Below are positions 42,324 through 50,346 of a stretch of DNA of 64,000 nt, in pieces. The notes beneath the pieces were generated by a model that saw only the letters and a list, made by a program, of their open reading frames with translations, ran no database searches and was not told the DNA's origin. Every line of letters begins with the position of its first letter. The stretch's first letter is position 1. Made by a program: the position numbers and the translations under genes. Source of the stretch: Isochrysis galbana (Eukaryota; Haptophyta; Isochrysidales; Isochrysidaceae); assembly GCA_018136815.1 (NCBI GenBank), contig CM030937.1, positions 1,600,253-1,664,252 on the forward strand. The letters run 5' to 3'.

Positions 42324-42887
42324 ATGGGTTCGTCGTGCACCATCCGCTTACTCTGTGACACCCACCCCGACTTCTGCAGCCTTCTCCCGACCACCGTGGG
42401 TGAGAAGGGAGTGGACTGCTGCCAGAGCATGCTGACCCGCCTCACCAAGGTGAGAGGTATCAGGTTTGCCAAACTGGACGGGTTCAAGACGTGCGGCCTG
42501 TTCCTCACCGAGTTTGTGGTGCCCCGGATGGCGATCACCTGCAAGGACTCCGCGTTGCTCTGTGTACCGATGACCGATCTCCTCAACGAGAGGGTCGATG
42601 ACTTGGAATACCACCCCCTCCTCCCCGGTGACTTTGAGGAGGTCGTCGATGTGGACGCCGATTTGAGGCTTGCGTTGAGCGAATTCACCGACTTTCACGG
42701 CATCATGATCATCATCGGAGTCCTTGAAGATGGCATGCTGGCGGTAGGCCAGCTGGTGATAGGGCTTCAATTGGACTGGGCAGAGCGTCGGACTCATCCT
42801 TGTTGGGAGTTTGCGGAGGGGGACTTTCTGGGCGAGCCTCCACGTGGGGAGTTTCCGCGCTTTCTGGGCGAGCCTCCGTCTTGGTGA
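42324..42887 (+). CDS. Unrecognised ORF, 187 aa, antisense to part of another gene model
   Basis: ATG 42324 to TGA 42887. The sequence has mixed, folded-protein-like composition (TRLTKVRGIRFAKLDGFKTC, then GLFLTEFVVPRMAITC and MTDLLNERVDDLEYHPLLP) and an Ile/Met-rich stretch (GIMIIIGVLEDGMLAVGQL). It overlaps the last ~175 bp of the minus-strand model at 42712-44162 and also faces open minus frames, so only one of these may be real. The end contains a duplicated GACTTTCTGGGCGAGCCTCC-type block (FLGEPP twice). I do not recognise a family. Confidence 0.3.
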   Translation: MGSSCTIRLLCDTHPDFCSLLPTTVGEKGVDCCQSMLTRLTKVRGIRFAKLDGFKTCGLFLTEFVVPRMAITCKDSALLCVPMTDLLNERVDDLEYHPLLPGDFEEVVDVDADLRLALSEFTDFHGIMIIIGVLEDGMLAVGQLVIGLQLDWAERRTHPCWEFAEGDFLGEPPRGEFPRFLGEPPSW

Positions 42888-44162
42888 CCTTGACACTCAT
42901 CGAAGAGCCAGATTGGGTGTTCTCGAGAGTGCACAGTCCTCGTAGATGGACCTCTCTTGGCATATCGAGAAGTGAGATGATGCATTGGATGAATTTAGCC
43001 AAGTCGGGGCCGTCGGGTGGTATGACTCCCTCTGTTTGTTGATCGACGACCAGCTCGGTATGCTCCCAGTGCAACACACCGTATGGACCGAGCGCAACAC
43101 CGCCCTTCTGGAGAGCTTTCTCCAGGGCGTGCAGCATCTTGTCAAACCTTTGGTGTGTGGAATCATTCTGCATCGACCCAAAGATGCGGTTCTTGAGGTG
43201 GTCGCTCGAGATGTGATGATAGTAACGAGTGCGAGCCATTTGCTGTAGTGTGGCAAGGAAAGGGAGAAGAGCCGTTAGGCCAGAGGGTCGAAGAGGCACA
43301 CAGTGCACCTTGAGGGAGGACAAGACGGGGAGAGGCACAAGCAACTCTGTGTGGCTGCGACTGCAAGGAAGAGAAAGGCTCTCTCTGTGAGTCGGTGGAT
43401 ACTTTGGGTCCAATGCACACCTTGTAGAGCCTGGAGGGAACAGAGAGGGGCGAGGAGTAGTCCAGAGGGGAGAGCTGCAGCGCAAGAGAGAGCTGCAGCG
43501 CAAGAGAGGGCAGGGGCTACTGCGACGGGTGCTCGGGTGTGCGATCGGAGCGGCAGACAGAGCTAGGTGTTTCGTATGAGTTCAGGCATTCCACACTTGC
43601 GGAAAAGCTCATCCGACGAGCTCTCCCCCCCCCCGACCCCAACACACGCGAATATAGTAGAACTTTCACACAGTGTGGTGACGCTGAGGCACCCCCGCTA
43701 CACTGCGCTAGCATCTGCACTTTCCTCCATCTCAAGATGTTTTGCCACCTGATTGAGGAAGTAATGGCCTTCCGTGCACTCGTTCAATAGTTTGTTGATG
43801 ATTTGCTCGTGAACCTCGTGCATCCGATGTGACTCTACAGCCATAGTATGTAGAAGCTCAGAGAGTGAGTGACACAGTATGACCAGCCGCAACTCGCGCT
43901 CTGTGGTGATTTTGGGTGGCTCTTTGGAGATGTGCTCCACTAGTTGCTGTTTCCCAGAATAGTTGCAATCGAATACTGCTTCGACTACATGCAACCGAAC
44001 TTGGCTGGTGTCAATAACCGCATCTTTCTGGTCGTCCATCTGATCCACAGCTGAAATGGCGCGTATCACACTCTGCAGCATGGAACTGAGCATCATGTTT
44101 CGCGTCCCCCGCGTCTCACGAAGTGCGTATGTGTGCGCTTCAATTTGATCGTAAATGCGCAC
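42712..44162 (-). CDS. Unrecognised helical protein, two exons, 5' end undefined
   Basis: Exon A lies at about 44162-43701 and begins after an AG at the acceptor-like CGTAG. It encodes a helical protein (IEAHTYALRETRGTRNMMLS, ERELRLVILCHSLSELLHTM, HEVHEQIINKLLNECTEG) without a start ATG at its head. Exon B begins after CTACAG at 43242 (QMARTRYYHHISSDHLKNRI), continues through HQRFDKMLHALEKALQKGGV and ELVVDQQTEGVIPPDGPDLA, and ends at 42712 in a Pro/Glu/Ser-rich tail (EARPESAETPHVEARPESPP). The exact donor between them (GCGCA|GTGTAG or nearby) is uncertain. No domain is recognised. The 5' end lies where the dispersed repeat (44221) and a TIR element (44313) are inserted, so the gene may be disrupted. 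Confidence 0.4.
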
Positions 44163-44220
44163 TACGTTCAGCGATTATCAGATTTTGTGTGTTTCGCACA
44201 GAAAGACGCCCCCCCGGTAC

Positions 44221-44306
44221 CACTCGGACACCTGGCTCGTCAGGCATGGCGGGATTCCGGGACTCAAAAGTTGTGTCCAATTAGCTAGTGGGGTTGGCTA
44301 GGATAT
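44221..44306 (+). repeat. Dispersed repeat, copy 2 (partner at 4019-4108)
   Basis: It matches 4019-4108 over its length with small indels. The Stowaway-like element starts within a few bases of its right end (GGATATAAAA then TA). Confidence 0.65.
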
Positions 44307-44312
44307 AAAATA

Positions 44313-45260
44313 CTACCTCCGTTTCAAAACTGAAACCCGTAGGACCGGTAGATCAAAAATAAAACTAATAAGAGCTAGACGAGAAAGCGCGCCCTTGAAC
44401 TATGTTGCATGGGGTACATTGGGGCTTAATCCTATTACTTTAGACGGTCTCACAATTGTCATTTTATCCCTCAACCATGGCGGCCACGGGAGCCACTCGA
44501 TTCCTGCCTGTCTGCCTGTCACGCGCATGCGGCAAGTCATACTCATTCGAACCATCCGCATTCACGATACACTTACACACCATTTGCTTAGTATCAAACA
44601 AGTCATTGAGCTTCTCTGAAGGATACTAATTGAATGCCTGCATGCATTGCTCAGCAAAACGGTCCCCCTAGCCCCCCCCCCCCCCCCCGCCCCCCGGCCC
44701 CCCCGGCCCCCTCCCTGGCTCCCCCCCAGCCCCCCCGGAGCCTCGCGGCCCCGCGGCCCCCCCGGCTCCCTAGGCCCCCCTAGGCCCCCCTTGGACCCCC
44801 CGGCCCCCCCGGCCCCCCCCGCCCCCCCCGGCCCCCCCAGCCCCCCCCAGGCCCCCCCCCGGCCCCCCTGGCCCCCCCGGCCCCCCGGTCGCCCGGTCCC
44901 CCTGGCCCGCTCCTCAGGGACCAGGGATTGTGTCGCTGTCGCGCGGCCTTGCCCACGAGCCTCCCGTGCGCTTGCCATGCTGCGGTGGCTCCACCACCTT
45001 CAGCCTCGGCATCGCAATCGCAATGAAGCCGATTCGCGGCAAAGCTCCCGCCCACGCGCACTTTTCACTATAGACTATAGACCTCTTGAATAATATCACG
45101 TATCACGGATCTCTTCATTCCCCTAATGCTTTGAGGTCGAACCTCCGCCGCAGGACAACGCGCCAATGTACCCGCTATCTCATAGAATCAACAAAATCTT
45201 TACTATGGTTCCTCATAGGCTAGCAGGGAGCCAAAGGTTTCAGTTTTGAAACGGAGGTAG
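44313..45260. mobile_element. 948-bp Stowaway-like TIR element
   Basis: Inverted ends CTACCTCCGTTTCAAAACTG at 44313 and, inverted, at 45260, perfect for at least 24 bp, with TA flanking both ends (44311-44312 and 45261-45262). The end sequence resembles the plant Stowaway/mariner terminus (CTCCCTCCGTTTC). The inside has no transposase. It carries a C/GGCCCCCC-rich block (44669-44895) and unrecognised sequence. Non-autonomous, size at the upper end for a MITE. It ends 98 bp before the lipoyl-protein ATG. Confidence 0.85.
44669..44895. repeat. C-rich low-complexity block (GGCCCCCC-type)
   Basis: Degenerate array of CCCCCCGGCCCC-like words inside the Stowaway-like element. It could form G-quadruplexes on the minus strand. 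Frames read as Pro- or Gly-rich and should not be taken as coding. Confidence 0.8.
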
Positions 45261-45357
45261 TAAATAATTTAATCTATTTTGACCAAAACATAAAGCACAA
45301 ACAGGAATTGAGTAATTGACTGGACAAGAAGTACAAAAGACAAAAGAATCCCCACGC

Positions 45358-45801
45358 ATGGCGGCGGTGCGCAGCGCGCGCGCCAGTGCGGGGCTCGCGC
45401 TGCGCCGGGGCGGGTGGGACCGGCTGGGCCGGTGGGACCGGCTGGCGCGGCGGGCGCTGGCGACGGCACCGACTCCGGGTGCGAGCACGCTTGACGCGCC
45501 CTTCATCTCCGACACGATGCCGCTTGCAGAGGGCGTGATAGGCGAGCTCGGCGAGCTCTGCGTCGCAGTTGGAGACCAAGTCTCTGAGAACGACGTGGTC
45601 GCTGTGATCGAGACGGGTGCGTGCCTCCACTCGCCTCGCTTCCCTCCCAATCCTTCCCTTACGTCTCTTCCGTTCGTTTGGGACATCGTAGACAAGGCGG
45701 CCATCAACGTGAAGGCGAGCCAGTCGGGGGTCATCGCGGCCATTCTAGTGGAGATTGACGAGCCGATCACCGAGTGCATGCCGATGTTTGAGCTGCGATG
45801 A
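45358..45801 (+). CDS. Stand-alone lipoyl-domain protein, likely mitochondrial (E2-derived)
   Basis: ATG 45358 (MAAVRSARASAGLALRRGGW) begins a basic, Ser/Arg/Ala-rich presequence typical of mitochondrial import. Exon 1 ends at 45616. A 75-bp GT-AG intron (45617-45691) is followed by exon 2 (45692-45801). The splice restores VVAVIET|DKAAINVKA, the lipoyl-lysine hairpin, in a domain reading ISDTMPLAEGVIGELGELCV to SQSGVIAAILVEIDEPITE. This is closest to the lipoyl domain of 2-oxoglutarate dehydrogenase E2. The protein ends after one domain (about 122 aa): no E1/E3-binding domain and no catalytic acyltransferase domain. Because the intron length is a multiple of three and has no stop, an unspliced transcript would still translate, but with 25 extra residues at the hairpin. 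It may be a lipoyl carrier or a gene fragment. A TIR element ends 98 bp upstream. Confidence 0.75.
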   Translation: MAAVRSARASAGLALRRGGWDRLGRWDRLARRALATAPTPGASTLDAPFISDTMPLAEGVIGELGELCVAVGDQVSENDVVAVIETGACLHSPRFPPNPSLTSLPFVWDIVDKAAINVKASQSGVIAAILVEIDEPITECMPMFELR

Positions 45802-47005
45802 GAGAGCGTCAACTGCAAGTTCTCTGCTCGAAATCGCACTTCTTTCTCGGTGGCTCACGATTGGCACGCGTACCGCCGCACGCCCGATGCGAGGGCTCTT
45901 GTGACAGTTAGCTAAAGCGGCATCATTGTGCTCCCGCTTCACTCTGAGGAGCATTGTACCATTCGATTTCCGGCTTATATGGCAGCATCTTCTCGGGGCA
46001 GGAGCAGGCACAACTCTTGGGCTATATGCGGAAAGCGTTGGTCACCTATATCATACCACCGACCTGGGACTGGCCAACTCTGAGCCTTGTTCTTTCACCT
46101 CTCGTTCATAAGCAACTGCGGCTTTTGGACATTGGTTGGGTATCAGGCACCGAGCACGTTTGCAAACGCTGGACTATTTTTGCTTCATTAAATGGTGTTG
46201 ACAGCGGAGATGCGCAACGTGCCGGCGCATATGGTCCCGATCTGTAGATTTCTCCGCTAGCTGTTTTGCAAAATGCAGTTGCAATGGTTCATGTTCAACT
46301 TTTAGCACCATCATGGACGGCAAGAAGAGGGCTTGAGAGGTGCCAGCTCCTTTCATCTTGCATCTCCGCGAGCTCATCGTCTCGCTACGTTTGAGTGTGG
46401 GTGTTGCATGCTGTGGTCTTTGAGCTGTAGTGGTTGGGATACGGTGTCGGTGGCGATGATGACGATGGTTGGCATCGTAGATCATAGGGCATCGATAGGC
46501 ATTGTATGCCCGTACGCGCGACGTGTGGGGCTTGGACTTGGGCGTGGTGATGCAGGTAGGGGTAGGCCAAAATATGCGCATGGGTGCAGGCATACTTGAG
46601 TGAATTTTGTGGAGCTGCGAACTTCAAACGTGTCGGCATATTTCATATTCAAAGGTCGTTTGCCTTCATTTGGTACCCCTCGTTTCCAAATACGCGATGC
46701 GGGGCCACCACGAGGGAGTCCCAATCCTAGGGGTGGGAGGGTGAAGGCGCGGGGGCGGCCCCAGTCTCGGCCGCGTCACAGGTACCCCTCCTGCCCCTGC
46801 GCCCTGTCCCTGCGCCCCTGCTCTCCCTCTTTGTCGACCCCACCTCTCCCTCCGCCCCCTCGACTCCGGAGTGCTCCTGGAATGTGATTCCCGCCCGAGG
46901 TCGTATGCCTTCGTTTGGTACCCCTCGTTTCCAAATACGCTCCCGGTACAAAAAAATCTTCTAGAATTTGAGTAAAGGCAGACACCCACCTCACAGTGCT
47001 CAACC
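45802..47005. other. Intergenic with a 35-bp direct repeat
   Basis: 46661-46695 and 46906-46940 share TTTGGTACCCCTCGTTTCCA and flanks (35 bp, one mismatch), 245 bp apart in direct orientation. Between them lies a CCC/GCCCCTG-rich segment. No gene is recognised. The small ORFs near 46330-46600 lack a domain. Confidence 0.5.
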
Positions 47006-47760
47006 ATGTCTACAAATGGAAGGGCGCCTGCTGATATAGTACTGAAGCGATTGGAATGGATCAAAAAAAGATGGACCAGAACTTTAAAAAATTCATCACA
47101 CCTCTCTTTCCATATGCCAATTCTAAAACTGCCATGCAGGTTATAGCGGAAGCATTGGACAGCATCAGTCCGCCGCCGCCGGTTGGGGGCTCCCTGGCCG
47201 ACCTAAGTTTGTTGACGTACACTGAAGAATGTCAGTTCTTATTCAATGTATTCAATTTCAAGCACAATACGAAAATTGAAGACACCTTACACTCCATTTG
47301 CGAGATTGATAAACCATTCACATTGGTTTATATTAGACACACTCTCTTGGGCAATAAATTAACTGAGAAAACAATCCTCGATATGAGTCGTGACGTTCTG
47401 CTGGGTACAATCAAAACTTATGTCAATTTGGAATTAATTCCCCACCTCCAAGAATTGTTAGAAGGTGTCGATTCGGGTTCAGCTTCCCAAGTAAAGATTG
47501 AAAACAAAAGGCCGCTTATCGGTTCGGGTTCAGCTCCCGTAAAGATTGAACGCCACAAGGCCCAGCAACATCAAATACAAAAAAGCTCGGTCCTAGGACA
47601 CCGGGCCGAGCTCACCATGAGGGCGCTCCTGCGAGCAAGGGGATGCATGGTTACTAGTGCGTGCCCCCCCCCCTCGATGAAAATTCCAGCGGCCTCCTCG
47701 TCACGCATGACGTGGCCGCCGCGCAGCCGCATGCAGGACCTCTCTTCACACTTGTCTTGA
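47006..47760 (+). CDS. Foreign-looking AT-rich ORF, unrecognised, possible N-terminal frameshift
   Basis: ATG 47056 opens 234 codons with Lys/Asn/Ile-rich, AT-biased codons unlike the neighbouring genes: DQNFKKFITPLFPYANSKT, CQFLFNVFNFKHNTKIEDTL, KPFTLVYIRHTLLGNKLTEK, LLGTIKTYVNLELIPHLQEL. A near-duplicate (SGSASQVKIENKRPL and GSGSAPVKIERHK) follows. After about residue 180 the composition returns to GC-rich, so the original C-terminus may be lost. A second ATG at 47006 opens a different frame (MSTNGRAPADIVLKRLEWIK) that meets this one at an A7 run (47060-47066), consistent with a one-base slip. No family is recognised. Codon bias, lack of introns and the neighbouring decayed ORF suggest transfer, perhaps from a large DNA virus of algae. 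Confidence 0.45.
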
Positions 47761-48226
47761 AAGGATCGTCTTCAATGAGTGCATTGGATGTATACCGCAC
47801 TCCTCTTGTATCAGCTTGAACTTCTTTTCGATGTCGTAAAAGCTGTGGTACGGGTCAATGTACCCTGCTTCTTTTCGAGCATGAGAGGTAATGCCTTCCG
47901 GTCTTATCGATGGCGTAGGGATACGGAAAGTCGTTCGCTCCTACAGGCGATACGAATGCGACGATCTCGTCGACGGCCTCAAATTCAAACACTTCGATGC
48001 CCACGAATACGTACTTGAGGTCGCCGATGTAGAAGAGCAAAGAGTTCCCTGCTTCATTGAGCTTGTTCACTCTGTCGTACCCTCTTGACAATACAGTCAA
48101 TGGGCAGAGGTGGCTGATGCCAACAAACACATCCTCGCACACGAACGCGTGATGCGAGGCTTCGCCGTGTACATCGACCAAGTGCCTACCGTCATCGCGC
48201 TGTGCAACGGACGCGACAAAGCCCAC
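47755..48226 (-). pseudogene. Decayed foreign-looking ORF (frameshifted)
   Basis: On the minus strand one frame carries NEAGNSLLFYIGDLKYVFVG and EFEAVDEIVAFVSPVGANDF then PYPYAID up to about 47895. An adjacent frame then continues with equally protein-like sequence (KEAGYIDPYHSFYDIEKKFK, QEECGIHPMHSL) to a stop at about 47755. A one-base shift between them explains the pattern. The PVGxNDxPYPYAxD phrase reminds me, unverified, of uncharacterised proteins of large algal/protist DNA viruses. No ATG was chosen. The opposite strand also has an open frame (48110-48352). Confidence 0.4.
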
Positions 48227-49243
48227 GCCGCCATTGTCACGGGTCGCGTACTTTTGGACACCGGGTTCAGGGGCGAGAATCCTTCGCCAGTGCTAATGCC
48301 TACATGCATTTCCATCGTCGTGCATGCTAGCATTAGCATTAGCATTAGCTAGCACTTATTTCTCATTTGCGCCGTGCACAGGCGCCACAAGTGAGGGTGG
48401 CAAAGGCCTTGCAATAAAGCCTTAAGTAACACTTATACGTCGTAAGCCTTAAGTTGCAAGTGCTGAGCTAAGTTTATATACTTAGTACTTATAGTACTTA
48501 GCGTTCGTCTATGGCCTATGGTAGGGCGGTCAAATCAAACACTATTTTAATTCTAAGGGCTAAAGGTGCGAAAATGAGAAAGTTAGGATTGAGGAAATAC
48601 ACCAAAGTAAAGCAGTAGAAACCCAGCAAACACCGATCTACGATCTAGCACATATTACATATTACATCATAGCATGGACCATGGAGATACATCCTAGGCA
48701 ACTTCTACAAAGTTGAATACACAGGCTCCGGCACGTGGTGCGTTAGCGACACAACCCTCTTCAATGCCGCCCAACCCTTTGGTTGCAGGCCTAGCTGGCC
48801 ACTCAGTAGTACATGTGGGCTGAGCACAATGCCTGACTCAGGGCCCTAAAGCCTCAAGGGGCCAAAATACCGAGGGGGAGAACGGTTGCGCTAGGAATTG
48901 GCTAAGTACTCCTACCGAGTAAGATTCTATTTCGCACACTTATCTCTGCGTAGAAACGTGGTAAAGGTAGAGAATGCGTGAGGGGAGAGAGAGGGTAAGG
49001 GAGAGGAGAGAGGGGAGATGTGTGGGCTGTACTACAGAGAGGAGAAATGTGAGAGAGGAGTGAGAGAGAGAGGGGAGACGGAGGACGAGGAGAGGAGAGG
49101 GGGAGAGGGAACAGGAGAGAGAGGGGGAGGAGAAGAGAGATGTGAGGCGAGAGGAGAGAGGAGAGAGAGGAGTGAGAGTGAGAAGGAAGAGAGGAGGGGG
49201 AGACCTAGAGAGCATGGATGTGGTCGTGAAGAGTAGTACTCCT
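48227..49243. other. Intergenic with a hAT-like end and GA-rich lead-in
   Basis: 48522-48600 is a terminal segment of the TAGGGCGGTCAAA family. GCATTAGCATTAGC-type short tandem at 48328-48350. From about 48970 the sequence becomes A/G-rich and grades into the 7-mer array. No gene is supported. Confidence 0.5.
48522..48600 (+). repeat. Terminal region of a hAT-like element family, second solo end
   Basis: It begins TAGGGCGGTCAAAT and reaches GATTGAGGAAATACACC, parallel to 24613-24720 and to the left end of the 61601 element. No matching right end was found nearby. Confidence 0.5.
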
Positions 49244-50339
49244 AAGGAGAGGAGAGAGGAGAGAGGAGAGAGGAGAGAGGAGAGAGGAGAGAGGAGAGAG
49301 GAGAGAGGAGAGAGGAGAGAGGAGAGAGGAGAGAGGAGAGAGGAGAGAGGAGAGAGGAGAGAGGAGAGAGGAGAGAGGAGAGAGGAGAGAGGAGAGAGGA
49401 GAGAGGAGAGAGGAGAGAGGAGAGAGGAGAGAGGAGAGAGGGAGGAGAGGAGAGAGGAGAGAGGAGAGAGGAGAGAGGAGAGAGGAGAGAGGAGAGAGGA
49501 GAGAGGAGAGAGGAGAGAGGAGAGAGGAGAGAGGAGAGAGGAGAGAGGAGAGGAGGAGAGAGGAGAGAGGAGAGAGGAGAGAGGAGAGAGGAGAGAGGAG
49601 AGAGGGAGAGAGGAGAGAGGAGAGGAGGAGAGAGGAGAGAGGAGAGAGAGGAGAGAGGAGAGAGGAGAGAGGAGAGAGGAGAGAGGAGAGAGGAGAGAGG
49701 AGAGAGGAGAGAGGAGAGAGGAGAGAGGAGAGAGAGGAGAGAGGAGAGAGGAGAGAGGAGAGAGGAGAGAGGAGAGAGGAGAGAGGAGAGAGGAGAGAGG
49801 AGAGAGGAGAGAGGAGAGAGGAGAGAGGAGAGAGGAGAGAGGAGAGAGGAGAGAGGAGAGAGGAGAGAGGAGAGAGGAGAGAGGAGAGAGGAGAGAGGAG
49901 AGAGGAGAGAGGGAGAGAGGAGAGAGGAGAGAGGAGAGAGGAGAGAGGAGAGAGGAGAGAGGAGAGGAGGAGGAGAGAGGAGAGAGGAGAGGGAGAGAGG
50001 AGAGAGGAGAGAGGAGAGAGGAGAGAGGAGAGAGGAGAGAGGAGAGAGGAGAGAGGAGAGAGGAGAGAGGAGAGAGGAGAGAGGAGAGAGGGAGAGAGAG
50101 GAGAGAGGAGAGGAGAGAGGAGAGAGGAGAGAGGAGAGAGGAGAGAGGAGAGAGGAGAGAGGAGAGAGGGAGAGGAGAGAGGAGAGAGGAGAGAGGAGAG
50201 AGGAGAGAGGAGAGAGGAGAGAGGAGAGAGGAGAGAGGAGAGAGGAGAGAGGGAGAGAGGAGAGAGGAGAGAGGAGAGAGGAGAGAGGAGAGAGGAGAGA
50301 GGAGAGAGGAGAGAGGAGAGAGGAGAGAGGAGCGAGAGG
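49244..50339. repeat. 1.1-kb homopurine array of GGAGAGA units
   Basis: About 150 copies of GGAGAGA (7 bp) with a few interruptions (GGGAGG, GGAGGAG, GAGAGAGAGG), essentially pure A/G on the plus strand. It ends within 10 bp of the TRAPPC8 start codon. Frames on both strands are open (REERGERREE on plus, SLLSPLSSLLSPL on minus) only because the unit lacks stops. Not coding in my view. Confidence 0.92.
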
Positions 50340-50346
50340 GGTTGCG

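Noticed and set aside
44562-45093. Gly-rich and Pro-rich ORFs over the C-rich block
   Set aside because: They are translation of a GGCCCCCC array inside a TIR element, of the kind mistaken for collagen- or formin-like proteins.
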